A stretch of DNA of 64,000 nucleotides from Micromonospora mirobrigensis (GTDB lineage Bacteria; Actinomycetota; Actinomycetes; Mycobacteriales; Micromonosporaceae), in assembly GCF_900091555.1 (NCBI RefSeq), contig NZ_FMCX01000001.1, positions 558,001-622,000 of the forward strand, in the 5' to 3' direction. Of the stretch, positions 7,973-16,227 are shown one piece after another. Numbering within the stretch: position 1 is the first letter of the stretch; each line of letters opens with the position of its first letter. A program made the position numbers and the translations under genes. The notes beneath the pieces were generated by a model. The model did no database searches, was not told the DNA's origin, and saw only the letters and a program-made list of their open reading frames with translations.

Positions 7973-9348
7973 TGCGCTACCAGGACCTGTCGTACTGGCT
8001 GTCCAGCCTGGACGGGCCGCTGACGCCCCGCCCGCAGCTGCCCGGCGACACCGACGCCGACGTGGTGATCGTCGGGGCCGGCTACACCGGGCTCTGGACG
8101 GCGTACTACCTCGCCGGGGCGGACCCGACGCTGCGGATCACCGTGCTGGAGGCCGAGATCGCCGGGTACGGCGCCTCCGGGCGCAACGGCGGCTGGTGCT
8201 CGGCGCTCTTCCCCACCTCACTGCCCGCGCTGGCCCGCCGGCACGGCCGGGACCGGGCGCTGGCCATGCAACGGGCCATGCAGGAGACCGTCCGCGAGGT
8301 GGGCCGGGTGGTCACCGCCGAGGGAATCGACTGCGACTGGCGCCAGGGCGGGACCGTGGTGCTGGCCCGCAGCGAGGTGCAGGTGGAGCGGGCCCGGGCC
8401 GAGGTGGCCACCGCCCACGCGCACGGGCTGACCGACGCCGACCTGGTGCTGCTCGACCCCGCCGAGGCCACCGCCCGCTGCGCCGCCGACGGGGTACGCG
8501 GTGGGACGTACACCCCGCACTGCGCCGCGGTGCACCCGGCCCGACTGGTCCGCGGGCTGGCCCGGGCGGTGGAACGTCGCGGGGTGACCATCGTCGAGCG
8601 CACCCCGGTCACCGCGCTGCGCCCCGGTGCGGCGGTGACCCGGCACGGCACCGTCCGGGCCCCGATCGTGGTCCGGGCCACCGAGGGCTACACCCCGGCG
8701 CTGCCCGGCCAGCGCCGCGCGCTCGCCCCGGTCTACTCGCTGATGGTCGCCACCGAGCCGCTGTCCGAGGAGACGTGGGCGCGGATCGGGCTGGCCGAGC
8801 GGGAGACCTTCTCCGACCACCGGCACGTCATCATCTACGGCCAGCGCACCGCCGACGGCCGGCTCGCCTTCGGCGGGCGGGGCGCCCCCTACCACTTCGG
8901 TTCCCGGGTCTCCCCCGGCTTCGACCGGGAACCCCGGGTCTTCGCCGCGCTGCGCCGGGTGCTCGGCGAGCTCTTCCCGGTGCTCGGGCCGGAGGTGCCG
9001 GTCAGCCACACCTGGGGCGGCCCGCTCGGCGTGGCTCGCGACTGGGCCGCCTCGGTGGGGCTGGACCGCTCCACCGGCCTGGGCTGGGCCGGCGGCTACG
9101 TCGGCGACGGCGTCGGCACCAGCAACCTCGCCGGGCGTACGCTCGCCGACCTGATCCGGGGCGAGCGGAGTGACCTGACCGACCTTCCCTGGGTCGACCA
9201 CCGCTCCCCGAGGTGGGAGCCGGAACCGCTGCGCTGGCTGGCCGTCAACGCCGGCCTGCGGCTGATGTTCTCCGCCGACGAGGCCGAACTGCGCACCAAC
9301 CGCCCGTCCCGCCGCGCCCAGGCCTTCTCCCGCCTCCTGGGCCACTGA
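7972..9348 (+). CDS. FAD-dependent oxidoreductase (DAO / gamma-glutamylputrescine oxidase-like)
   Basis: Complete 458-aa flavoprotein of the DAO family, paralogous to the oxidoreductase at the left edge. The dinucleotide-binding motif is GAGYTG (residues 35-40), followed by VLEAEIAGYGASGRNGGWC. The family C-terminal FAD segment GWAGGYVGDGVGTSNLAGR is also present. The ATG at 7972 overlaps the upstream stop as TGATG and has GGAG upstream; two GTG codons just before are possible alternative starts. As last gene of the rightward operon it probably oxidises an amine or the aminotransferase product's precursor. The substrate is inferred from neighbours. Confidence 0.88.
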   Translation: MRYQDLSYWLSSLDGPLTPRPQLPGDTDADVVIVGAGYTGLWTAYYLAGADPTLRITVLEAEIAGYGASGRNGGWCSALFPTSLPALARRHGRDRALAMQRAMQETVREVGRVVTAEGIDCDWRQGGTVVLARSEVQVERARAEVATAHAHGLTDADLVLLDPAEATARCAADGVRGGTYTPHCAAVHPARLVRGLARAVERRGVTIVERTPVTALRPGAAVTRHGTVRAPIVVRATEGYTPALPGQRRALAPVYSLMVATEPLSEETWARIGLAERETFSDHRHVIIYGQRTADGRLAFGGRGAPYHFGSRVSPGFDREPRVFAALRRVLGELFPVLGPEVPVSHTWGGPLGVARDWAASVGLDRSTGLGWAGGYVGDGVGTSNLAGRTLADLIRGERSDLTDLPWVDHRSPRWEPEPLRWLAVNAGLRLMFSADEAELRTNRPSRRAQAFSRLLGH

Positions 9349-9383
9349 CCCCACCCACCCCCGCGCGGGCTTACCCCTCGGCC

Positions 9384-9454
9384 GCTGCGTTGATCATGAA
9401 GTTAGCGGCAGTTTTGGAGATCCACATCGCCGCCAACTTCATGATCAACGCAGC
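9384..9454. repeat. Long intergenic palindrome (REP-like, possible bidirectional terminator)
   Basis: Arms of 26 nt at 9384-9409 and 9429-9454 pair with a single mismatch around a 19-nt loop. The arm core is CGTTGATCATGAAGTT. It lies between two convergent genes, so a hairpin in either transcript could terminate. I recall GTTGATCATGAAGTT as a frequent intergenic word in Micromonospora genomes, which would make this a dispersed repeat; that needs a genome-wide count. Confidence 0.8.
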
Positions 9455-9494
9455 CGACCCGTGGCCGGGGCGGGGTGGGAGCGCTGGGGCAGGG

Positions 9495-9869
9495 TTAGTG
9501 GTTGGGGGGGATTACGCGGAGGTGGCCGCGGCGGCCGGTGTGGGAGTGGGGGTGGCCGGGCGGGTCCTGGTCGTCCGCGGGGGGCCTGGGGGGCGCGGGG
9601 CGGGCGGCCTCGCGGACGGCCTCGGCGAGCGCCACCAGGTCGTCGGTGGTGGGCGGCGGCGGCTCGAACTCGCCCTCGTGCCGCACGACGTCCCAACCGC
9701 GCGGCGCGGTCAGGGTGCGCGCGTGCGGCTCACACAGGTCGTACGTGTGCGGTTCGGCGAACGCCGCCAGCGGCCCCACGACCGCTGTCGACTCGTTGTA
9801 GACATAGGTCAATGTGGCGACCGCTTGCCGGGGGCAGCCGTTACGGGAGCAGCGCCGTGGTGACCTCAC
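9495..9869 (-). CDS. DUF3499 family protein
   Basis: Small actinobacterial protein of unknown function, about 124 aa, equivalent by position and sequence to Mycobacterium tuberculosis Rv3258c. The conserved core is visible: RRCSRNGCPRQAVATLTYVY, then AEPHTYDLC, then LTAPRGWDVVRHEGEF. Cys residues in RRCSRNGC and the later DLCEPHA suggest a small metal-binding fold, by inference. The C-terminal 45 residues are Pro/His-rich and variable. I prefer the GTG at 9869, right before the conserved RSPRRC; a GTG at 9905 would add 12 residues. Neither has a clear ribosome-binding site. Confidence 0.85.
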   Translation of the reverse strand: MRSPRRCSRNGCPRQAVATLTYVYNESTAVVGPLAAFAEPHTYDLCEPHARTLTAPRGWDVVRHEGEFEPPPPTTDDLVALAEAVREAARPAPPRPPADDQDPPGHPHSHTGRRGHLRVIPPNH

Positions 9870-10022
9870 GGCGGCAGGGTATCCCCAATACCGGGTCCGG
9901 CGCACCGGTTCGCGTTACGACACGCCCGTCACGGTGATCACAATTGGCACCAGGCGTCCGGCTCGCGGCGTACCGGCGCCGCCGACGCCGTCCGGACGGG
10001 CCCGGGGGCTACCCTGTGCCTC

Positions 10023-10472
10023 ATGACCAGTCCGGAACACCGCCGCCCCGGCTCCGGCCGGCGCACCCACCGTGACCGGCACGGGCGGGGCCTGCGCGGG
10101 CGGCTGGTGCCGGCGACCGTCCCGCTGGCGCGGACGAAGGCCGAGGTCTTCGACGACCTGGTGCTGGACACGGTGGAGACGCTGGAACGGCGCTTCGCCA
10201 AGGAGCTGGCCGGGGTCGAGTTCGCGGTCGAGGACGTGCCGCCGGACTTGAACGTCTACGACTCCGACGTGCTGGAGGACGGCGAGGTGCCGCTCGCACG
10301 GCTGCTGCCCGGCCGGCCCGGTCGCCAGGATGTCCCACCGCGGATCGTGCTCTACCGGCGTCCGCTGGAGTTCCGGGCGATGGACCGCGAGGACCTCGCG
10401 GACCTGGTGCACGATGTGATCATCGAGCAGGTGGCGAACCTGCTCGGGGTCGACCCCGACGAGCTGGCCTGA
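10023..10472 (+). CDS. Zincin-like metallopeptidase family protein with degenerate metal site
   Basis: 149-aa member of the small family annotated as metallopeptidase (Rv3259 counterpart by position). After a basic tail of about 35 residues comes the conserved fold: VLDTVETLERRFAKELAGVEF, then VEDVPP, then the strand PPRIVLYRRPLEF. The helix that normally holds HExxH reads VHDVIIEQVANLLG here: only the Glu lines up and both metal-binding His are gone. Proteolytic activity is therefore unlikely unless another site is used. It faces away from DUF3499 and towards whiB, a conserved actinobacterial arrangement. The ATG is at 10023. Confidence 0.8.
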   Translation: MTSPEHRRPGSGRRTHRDRHGRGLRGRLVPATVPLARTKAEVFDDLVLDTVETLERRFAKELAGVEFAVEDVPPDLNVYDSDVLEDGEVPLARLLPGRPGRQDVPPRIVLYRRPLEFRAMDREDLADLVHDVIIEQVANLLGVDPDELA

Positions 10473-10550
10473 CCGGCGCACACCCCCGCGCGCCCGGCCC
10501 CCGACCGCCGAGGCGAGCCACCACCGACCAAGCCCGCCCCCGTCCGGCCC

Positions 10551-10582
10551 GGCCGCCCGGTGAAGGCGTGAGCCGGGCGGCC
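10551..10582. terminator. Hairpin terminator between convergent metallopeptidase-family and whiB genes
   Basis: Perfect 10-bp GC stem, GGCCGCCCGG at 10551-10560 and its complement at 10573-10582, with a 12-nt loop. It lies between two convergent 3' ends. There is no U-tract, which is common for actinobacterial terminators. Confidence 0.6.
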
Positions 10583-10609
10583 CCCACCGCCCCGGCCCGA
10601 ACCCCTGGG

Positions 10610-10867
10610 TCAGGCAGCCCGCCGCTTGAGCTTGCGCCGTTCCCGCTCGGAGAGCCCGCCCCAGATCCCGAATCGCTCGTCGTGTCCCAGCGCGTATTCG
10701 AGGCACTCCGTCTTCACTTCGCACCGCGAGCAGATCCGCTTCGCCTCGCGGGTCGAGCCGCCCTTCTCGGGAAAGAACGCCTCCGGGTCGGTCTGGGAGC
10801 AGAGCGCCTGCTCCTGCCACTCCGGCGCGTTTCCGAGCAGGTCGGCCACCTCGAGCTGGCCGTCCAT
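10610..10867 (-). CDS. whiB: WhiB-family iron-sulfur transcriptional regulator (WhiB/WhmD type)
   Basis: 85-aa Wbl protein with the four cluster-binding cysteines C23, C46, C49 and C55 (CxxC then CxxxxxC), the GIWGG turn at 67-71 and a basic C-terminal tail RERRKLKRR that contacts DNA. The stretch WQEQALCSQTDPEAFFPEKG matches WhiB itself (WhiB2/WhmD), which with WhiA controls septation during sporulation in Streptomyces. The start is the ATG at 10867, because a perfect AAGGAGG sits six bases upstream; longer readings add no conserved residues. The upstream region holds a BldD-like palindrome. The neighbourhood equals that of mycobacterial whiB2. Confidence 0.95.
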   Translation of the reverse strand: MDGQLEVADLLGNAPEWQEQALCSQTDPEAFFPEKGGSTREAKRICSRCEVKTECLEYALGHDERFGIWGGLSERERRKLKRRAA

Positions 10868-10945
10868 CAATTGCCTCCTTGTCGCGCACCGGCTCAACGC
10901 CGCTGCAACCCCCCACGCGAAAGGCGTGCGTGTCCGTCCGGTCCC

Positions 10946-10996
10946 AATTTGATGCGTTCCGTGTGGACAACCCCAATCAAATTACACGCGTGTAAT
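10946..10996 (-). promoter_or_regulatory. Palindromic operator region upstream of whiB (BldD-like)
   Basis: ATTACACGCGTGTAAT at 10981-10996 is a perfect 16-nt palindrome. Its half-sites TTACAC and GTGTAA match the BldD half-site TnACnC, but with a 2-nt rather than the usual 1-nt spacer. A second inverted repeat, AATTTGAT (10946-10953) and ATCAAATT (10976-10983), overlaps it. Both lie about 80-130 bp upstream of the whiB start. whiB is a known direct BldD target in Streptomyces; the link here is inference. Confidence 0.5.
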
Positions 10997-11222
10997 GCGT
11001 GCGCCGTCAAGCCAAACTTGATAATGGAGTCGCCCTCCCGACACGCCCCGGGTGGCCGCCTGAGCCGCCCGGCCTCGCAACCTGCCCTATCGATTCAGAC
11101 CCCGGACGAGTAACGCCCTCTTCGGCGAGTTGCCGAATTTTCTGCCGTGGCGCCGCCGCCGTCCGCGCCGGCGTCGCCGGGGCGGAGGCAGTGGACGGGC
11201 CGTCCGGCCGCATGCGGAGGAC
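10997..11222. other. Intergenic stretch with no gene seen
   Basis: Part of the 494-bp gap between whiB and the 116-aa gene. Frames here are open on several strands only because of high GC and lack family features or ribosome-binding sites. The right half is rich in CGCCG runs. Confidence 0.5.
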
Positions 11223-11255
11223 TGCCCCACCAAGATCGCTGATCTTGGTGGGGCA
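11223..11255. terminator. Perfect 15-bp hairpin
   Basis: TGCCCCACCAAGATC at 11223-11237 pairs perfectly with 11241-11255 across a GCT loop. It lies about 105 bp downstream of the DUF4331-operon 3' end and is the second of two hairpins in that direction. It could be a backup terminator or a dispersed repeat. Confidence 0.6.
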
Positions 11256-11307
11256 CAGGTTAACCCGCCGCGCCGCCGGCCGCCTGCCGAGGCGGAGAAC
11301 GCCGACG

Positions 11308-11336
11308 GCGCCCTGTCCACATCGTGGACAGGGCGC
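11308..11336 (-). terminator. Terminator hairpin of the DUF4331 operon
   Basis: GCGCCCTGTCCAC at 11308-11320 pairs perfectly with 11324-11336 over a 3-nt ATC loop. It begins 25 bp after the stop of the 116-aa gene, the last gene of the leftward operon, so it is a likely terminator. The perfect stem and tiny loop are like the neighbouring hairpin at 11223-11255. Confidence 0.65.
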
Positions 11337-11361
11337 GGCGGGCCGGCGCGGCTGCGGAGAC

Positions 11362-11712
11362 TCAGCCGAAGTCGGCCGGAGCGCTGGTCGGCCAGACGAA
11401 CTCGGCAATACCGCCACCGACCACGGTGGCCGTTCCGGCCGGCCGCTCGGCGTCCCACCAGATGGTATAGACGCCGGCCGCCAGGTCCGGGTGGACCGCA
11501 CTGTGGAAGGACCCCTCGCGGACGATCCGCTCGCGGACGGCGGCATGGGTACGCACGCCGCGCGCCCGGTCGGCCCGACTGATCTCGATCTCCCGACCCC
11601 GCAGCTCCGGTCCGGTGTAGATGATCAGGGCGCCGGTGTCGGCCCCGATGTCGAGCAGGACCGTCCCACTCCCGGTGGGGCCGTACTCGTGGTGGTGCGT
11701 GTGCATGGTCAC
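11362..11712 (-). CDS. Conserved hypothetical protein, third gene of the DUF4331 operon
   Basis: 116 aa of unknown function. The N-terminus is His-rich (MTMHTHHHEYG). Then come a strand GTVLLDIGADTGALIIYT, a segment GREIEISRADRARGVRTHAA, and AAGVYTIWWDAERPAG near the end. I recall similar short actinobacterial proteins with the VLDIGxDxGAL and REIEIS motifs but know no assigned role. No signal peptide or membrane helix is seen, so it is probably cytoplasmic. It starts 5 bp after the DUF4331 stop, so it is in the same operon. The His-rich end might bind metal; that is a guess. Confidence 0.75.
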   Translation of the reverse strand: MTMHTHHHEYGPTGSGTVLLDIGADTGALIIYTGPELRGREIEISRADRARGVRTHAAVRERIVREGSFHSAVHPDLAAGVYTIWWDAERPAGTATVVGGGIAEFVWPTSAPADFG

Positions 11713-11717
11713 CCCGA

Positions 11718-13115
11718 TCAGGACTTTGTTGCCGGTGGGTTGCCGAACCCGTCGTACGGCGTACCGAGGAAGGGGAAGTCCCCGAGGAACGGTGCGGTCA
11801 CGTCGGCGGCGCTCAACCCGGGGGTCACCGCGGCGGCCGCCGCGTCCGGGGTGAACGTCTTGTCGACCAGCGGCACGGTCACCCCGGCGATGGCCCGCAG
11901 TGCGATGCTCACCACGTCGTCACCGACCCGGCGGCCGTTCGGGAAGCCGGCCAGGTCGCCGCCGAGCACCCCGAACCGGTCCGGTTTGCGGGTCGGCGGG
12001 ATGGCGGTGTTCAGCCGCAGCATGTCGGCCTGGAGGTCGCCGGTGCTGTTGGTGAAGCCGTCGATCAGCCCGGCCGGGATGCCGGTGAGCAGGATCGCCG
12101 CCAGGTCCGCCCGCGGCTTCTTCGACCTGTTCAACGCCTCCAGCCGGGGGAACACCCCGGGATAGAGCGCCGGCAGCAGGGCGGCCAGCTCCGGATGCTC
12201 CACGAAGTGCGCGAACCGCTTGTCCTCCGACGGCGGCAGGGTGTTCCACAGGTCCTTCTTGGACATCGGGACGACGACCTCGTTGAACAGCGGATTCCCC
12301 AGCCGGGAGACCTGGGTGAACGGACCCGCGGCGGTGTCCGCCGCCACCCGGTCGCCCAGCACCCGCACCTGCTGTCGGGAGGCGGACGTCCAGACCCCGA
12401 TCACCGAGGCCCGGTCGGCGGCGGCGTACCGGCTGGCCCGACGGCGCACCCGGCTCAGCGGCACCTGCACCGCGATGCTGTGCACGTTCATCCGGTCCAG
12501 CGAGTTGACCGGCTCCCCCTCGGCCCTGAACAGCTTCTTCCCGGCCACGTGCAGCTGCTGGAACGGGCGCAGCGTCCCCAGCTCGAAGACCGCGCCCAGG
12601 TCGACGAAGAAGCCGTCCGCGCGCTGCCCGGCGAAGACCTTCTCCCCGGTGGAGAGCCGGTACGTCGCCTGCCGGACCAGCTCGTGGTATTTCGGCGTGG
12701 ACAACGGCCCGACATTGCACGGCGGGCAGGGCAGTTTGTGCGCCAGCACGTGCTCCCGGCCCTCGGCGATCCGGGTCAGCCGGTAGAACTGGCGGCGGTT
12801 CCAGTTCCTGCTGTCCAGCGACTCGATCGGGCCGGTGTTATAGAGAAAACTATTCGGATTGGTGATCTCGGTGGTGAATTCGAAACGATAGGTGACATCC
12901 GGGTGCCCGTCTCCGTCGTTGTCGACGTGGATTTCGTATCGGACGTCGTCGCCGAACTCGAAGAAGTTCGGCCCGCCCGACGGCAGCTGCAACGGCACGT
13001 AGTTGGCGATCAACGTGACCGAGTCCGGGTGGCCGGGCGTGACGAAGGCGTACAGGTCGGAGCTGTCGGCGACCGGGTCCTTGGCGATCTCCGGGGCCTC
13101 ACGGTGCGAAGACAT
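11718..13115 (-). CDS. DUF4331 domain-containing protein
   Basis: 465 aa with the family hallmark start SSHREAPEIAKDPVADSSDL. A calcium-loop-like sequence DNDGDGHPD is at residues 65-73, and later segments VNSLDRMNVHSIAVQVPLS and RLGNPLFNEVVVPMSKKDLW are also typical. The family's function is not established. No signal peptide is present, yet the upstream gene encodes a small Tat-signal protein 9 bp away and the downstream one a His-rich protein 5 bp away, so the three are probably one operon. A partner riding the Tat pathway with its neighbour is possible but unproven. The ATG at 13115 fixes the conserved N-terminus. Confidence 0.88.
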   Translation of the reverse strand: MSSHREAPEIAKDPVADSSDLYAFVTPGHPDSVTLIANYVPLQLPSGGPNFFEFGDDVRYEIHVDNDGDGHPDVTYRFEFTTEITNPNSFLYNTGPIESLDSRNWNRRQFYRLTRIAEGREHVLAHKLPCPPCNVGPLSTPKYHELVRQATYRLSTGEKVFAGQRADGFFVDLGAVFELGTLRPFQQLHVAGKKLFRAEGEPVNSLDRMNVHSIAVQVPLSRVRRRASRYAAADRASVIGVWTSASRQQVRVLGDRVAADTAAGPFTQVSRLGNPLFNEVVVPMSKKDLWNTLPPSEDKRFAHFVEHPELAALLPALYPGVFPRLEALNRSKKPRADLAAILLTGIPAGLIDGFTNSTGDLQADMLRLNTAIPPTRKPDRFGVLGGDLAGFPNGRRVGDDVVSIALRAIAGVTVPLVDKTFTPDAAAAAVTPGLSAADVTAPFLGDFPFLGTPYDGFGNPPATKS

Positions 13116-13124
13116 GCCGCCCCC

Positions 13125-13403
13125 TCAACGCCGGCCGGCGGCGCGTCGCAGCCGCTCGGCCAGGTTCCGGTCGCGGACCTGGATCCGGGACGTGCCGACG
13201 AAGACGTCCATGGTGCCGGAGGCCGCGTCCCTCAGGTGGACGACGATCGGACCCTCCTGCGCCGCCGACGCCGGGGAGTTCTGCGCGGCCGACAGGCCCG
13301 GCACGGTGAGCGCGGCGGCGCCGAGGGTGGCGCTCGCCGCGGCGGTCAACGTCTGCCGGCGGGTCAGCCGCGGCCAGGGCCGCTTCCGCTCTGCACTGGT
13401 CAT
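13125..13403 (-). CDS. Small Tat-signal secreted protein in the DUF4331 operon
   Basis: 92-aa protein with a clear twin-arginine signal (LTRRQTLTAAASATLGAAAL, then a likely cleavage after LSAAQ). Only about 55 residues remain mature: a strand GPIVVHLRDAASGTMDVFVG followed by a basic helix LAERLRRAAGRR. I recognise no catalytic family. The ATG at 13403 is chosen over a GTG five codons upstream because GGAAAGG precedes it at the right distance. It is the first gene of the operon, 9 bp before DUF4331. Tat export implies folding before export or co-export with a partner; DUF4331 is the obvious candidate, by inference. Confidence 0.75.
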   Translation of the reverse strand: MTSAERKRPWPRLTRRQTLTAAASATLGAAALTVPGLSAAQNSPASAAQEGPIVVHLRDAASGTMDVFVGTSRIQVRDRNLAERLRRAAGRR

Positions 13404-13557
13404 GGGCAACCTTTCCACCGTGGCGCCGCGGCGCCCGCGGGACGACCGGGGCCCGGACGATGCCGCCGGGCCCAGGATGAGGGCTACCGGCAGCGGTCCT
13501 CGCCGCGACCGCCACCGGCGACAACGGGTACGGCCGGCGGTGGGAAAAGGTTCGACG

Positions 13558-16101
13558 TCAGGTGCGGACGTGACCGTACGCGGTCGTCCGCTTGCGGGCC
13601 GGTCGTCCGGCCGCCGCCGCGATCGCCCGCAGCTGCTCCTCCGTACGCGCCGACCCGTTGCCCGACCCGGCCATCCGGGAGATCGTCTCCTCCATCAGCG
13701 TGCCGCCCAGGTCGTTGCAGCCGCCGTTGAGCATCGCCACCGTGCCGGCGTCGCCGAGCTTCACCCACGAGCACTGGATGTTGTCGATCCGCCCGTGCAG
13801 CAGCAGCCGCGCCATCGCGTGCACCACCCGGTTCTCCCGCCAGGTCGGGCCGGGCCGGGCGATGCCGGCCAGGTAGATCGGCGCGTTGGTGTGCACGAAC
13901 GGCAGCGCCACGAACTCGGTGAACCCGCCGGTACGGTCCTGCACCCCGGCCAGCACCCGGAAGTGCGCCAGCCACTGGCCCGGGTGGTCGACGTGGCCGT
14001 ACATCATCGTGGAGCTGGACCGGATGCCCAGCTCGTGGGCCGTGCTCACCACCTCGACCCAGGCTGCGGCGGGCAGCTTGCCCTTGGTGAGCACCCAGCG
14101 CACGTCGTCGTCGAGGATCTCGGCGGCGGTGCCCGGGATGGTGTCCAGTCCGGCCTCGCGGAGCTGGAGCAGCCACTCCTTCACCGGCACCCCGGCCCGG
14201 GCCGCGGCGGTGACGATCTCCATCGGGGAGAAGGCGTGCACGTGCATGCCGGGCACCCGGGCCTTGATCGCCCGGACGATGTCGGCGTAACCGGTGACCG
14301 GCATCTTGGGGTCGATCCCGCCCTGGAGGCAGACCTCGCCCGCCCCGGCCGCCCACGCCTCCGCCGCCCGGTCCGCCACCTGGTCCACCGAGAGCCGGTA
14401 CGCGTCGGCGTCCCGCTCCCGCTGGGCGAAGGCACAGAACCGGCAGCCCACGTAGCAGACGTTGCTGAAGTTGATGTTCCGGTTGACCACGTAGGTGACG
14501 TCGTCGCCCACGGTCTCCCGGCGGACGTCGTCGGCGAGCCGGCACAGCTCGTCCAGGGCCGGCCCGTCCGCGCCGAACAGCGCCAGCGCCGCGTCGGCGT
14601 GTCGGGGCCCCAGCAGCGCGGCCGGGTCGTCGGCGGCCAGCCGCAGCCCCGCCGCCAGGTCACCACCGGCCACCGCCACCCCGGCGCCCCGGCCGGCCGC
14701 CTTGCGGGCCGCCGCCTCGGGGGTGACCTTGCCGGCCACCTCCGACCAGTCACCGTAGACGCTGTCGAAGTCACCGCGCCGGTCGTCGGTGCGGCCCGTG
14801 GTGTCGATGGTGGCGTGCAGGTCGACCCGGCCACCGCCGAAGACCTCCTCCGGCTCCTGCCAGGGCCGGCCCTGCGGACGGGCCTCCTCGACCGCCAGCC
14901 CGGTCACCGGGTCGGCCAGCGCGCCCACGTGCGGCAGCAGGCGCGGATCGAGCCAGGGATCCCCGGCCCGGACGTACTCCGGGTAGATGGTGAGCCGCTC
15001 GCGCAGGGTGAAACCGGCCGCCGCGGTGTGCCGGGCCAGCTCGTCCAGCTGCGGCCAGGGGCGCTCGGGGTTGACGTGGTCCGGGGTCAGCGGCGACACC
15101 CCGCCCCAGTCGTCGATGCCGGCCCGCAGCAGCAGCGAGTATTCCCCGGCGATCAGGTTCGGCGGGGCCTGGATCCGGGCCTTCGGGCCGAGCAGCAGCC
15201 GGGCCACCGCCACCGTGGCGGCCAGGTCGTGCAGCTCGGCGTCGGGCATGCCGCGCATCGCCGTGTCCGGCTTGGCGCGGAAGTTCTGCACGATCACCTC
15301 CTGGAGGTGGCCGTACTCCCGCATGGCCCGGCGGATCGCGAAGAGCGCGTCGACCCGCTCGGCCGGGGTCTCCCCGATGCCGATCAGGATGCCGGTGGTG
15401 AACGGCACGCCGACCCGGCCGGCGTCGTCGAGGACCCGCAGCCGCACCGCGGGCTCCTTGTCGGGCGAGCCGAAGTGCGGGCCGCCCGGCTCGGACCAGA
15501 GCCGGGTGGCGGTGGTCTCCAGCATCATCCCCATGCTCGGCGCGACCGGCTTGAGCCGGTGCAGCTCCGACCAGGAGAGCACCCCCGGGTTGAGGTGCGG
15601 CAGCAGGCCGGTCTCCTCCAGCACCGCCACCGCGCAGGCGCGCAGGTAGTCCAGGGTGGAGTCGTAGCCCCGCTCGTCCAGCCACCGCCGGGCCGCCGGC
15701 CAACGCTCCTCCGGCCGGTCACCCAGGGTGAACAGGGCCTCCTTGCAGCCCTGCGCCGCGCCCTCCCGGGCGATGGCCAGGACCTCGTCCTGCTCCAGGT
15801 AGGCCGCCGGCAGCCGATGCGGCACGGTGGCGAAGGTGCAGTAGTGGCAGCGGTCCCGGCAGAGCCGGGTCAGCGGGACGAAGACCTTCTTCGAGTACGT
15901 CACCACACCCGGCCGGCCGGCGTCGCGCAGGCCGGCGTCGCGGACCTCCCCGGCGAGCCGGAGCAGGTCGTCCAGCTCCGGCCCCCGGGCGGCCAGCAAC
16001 GCGGCGGCCTCGTCGACGTCGAGCGCCAGCCCCGAGGCGGCCCGGCGCAGGGCCCGGCGCACGCTCGCCTCGGTCGGCCCGGGATCGATGCGGTCAGACA
16101 T
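13558..16101 (-). CDS. fbiC: FO synthase (CofG-CofH fusion, radical SAM)
   Basis: 847-aa bifunctional enzyme that makes 7,8-didemethyl-8-hydroxy-5-deazariboflavin (FO), the chromophore of coenzyme F420, from tyrosine and a flavin precursor. Both radical-SAM cluster motifs are present: C81-x3-C85-x2-C88 (CRDRCHYC) in the CofG half and C549-x3-C553-x2-C556 (CYVGCRFC) in the CofH half. The length matches other actinobacterial FbiC. It is separated from fbiA by one membrane-protein gene. The ATG at 16101 gives the normal family N-terminus. Confidence 0.96.
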   Translation of the reverse strand: MSDRIDPGPTEASVRRALRRAASGLALDVDEAAALLAARGPELDDLLRLAGEVRDAGLRDAGRPGVVTYSKKVFVPLTRLCRDRCHYCTFATVPHRLPAAYLEQDEVLAIAREGAAQGCKEALFTLGDRPEERWPAARRWLDERGYDSTLDYLRACAVAVLEETGLLPHLNPGVLSWSELHRLKPVAPSMGMMLETTATRLWSEPGGPHFGSPDKEPAVRLRVLDDAGRVGVPFTTGILIGIGETPAERVDALFAIRRAMREYGHLQEVIVQNFRAKPDTAMRGMPDAELHDLAATVAVARLLLGPKARIQAPPNLIAGEYSLLLRAGIDDWGGVSPLTPDHVNPERPWPQLDELARHTAAAGFTLRERLTIYPEYVRAGDPWLDPRLLPHVGALADPVTGLAVEEARPQGRPWQEPEEVFGGGRVDLHATIDTTGRTDDRRGDFDSVYGDWSEVAGKVTPEAAARKAAGRGAGVAVAGGDLAAGLRLAADDPAALLGPRHADAALALFGADGPALDELCRLADDVRRETVGDDVTYVVNRNINFSNVCYVGCRFCAFAQRERDADAYRLSVDQVADRAAEAWAAGAGEVCLQGGIDPKMPVTGYADIVRAIKARVPGMHVHAFSPMEIVTAAARAGVPVKEWLLQLREAGLDTIPGTAAEILDDDVRWVLTKGKLPAAAWVEVVSTAHELGIRSSSTMMYGHVDHPGQWLAHFRVLAGVQDRTGGFTEFVALPFVHTNAPIYLAGIARPGPTWRENRVVHAMARLLLHGRIDNIQCSWVKLGDAGTVAMLNGGCNDLGGTLMEETISRMAGSGNGSARTEEQLRAIAAAAGRPARKRTTAYGHVRT

Positions 16102-16227
16102 CCGTTCAGCCTAGGCGCTGACCCGGCCGCGGGGAGGGGCCCGGGACCGGGTGTGAGATCCGACCCGTCCAGCGGTCAGCGTCGGGTCAGGGCGGCGTCA
16201 GCGCGCGGTCCGGGTCGCCGTCGGGGA

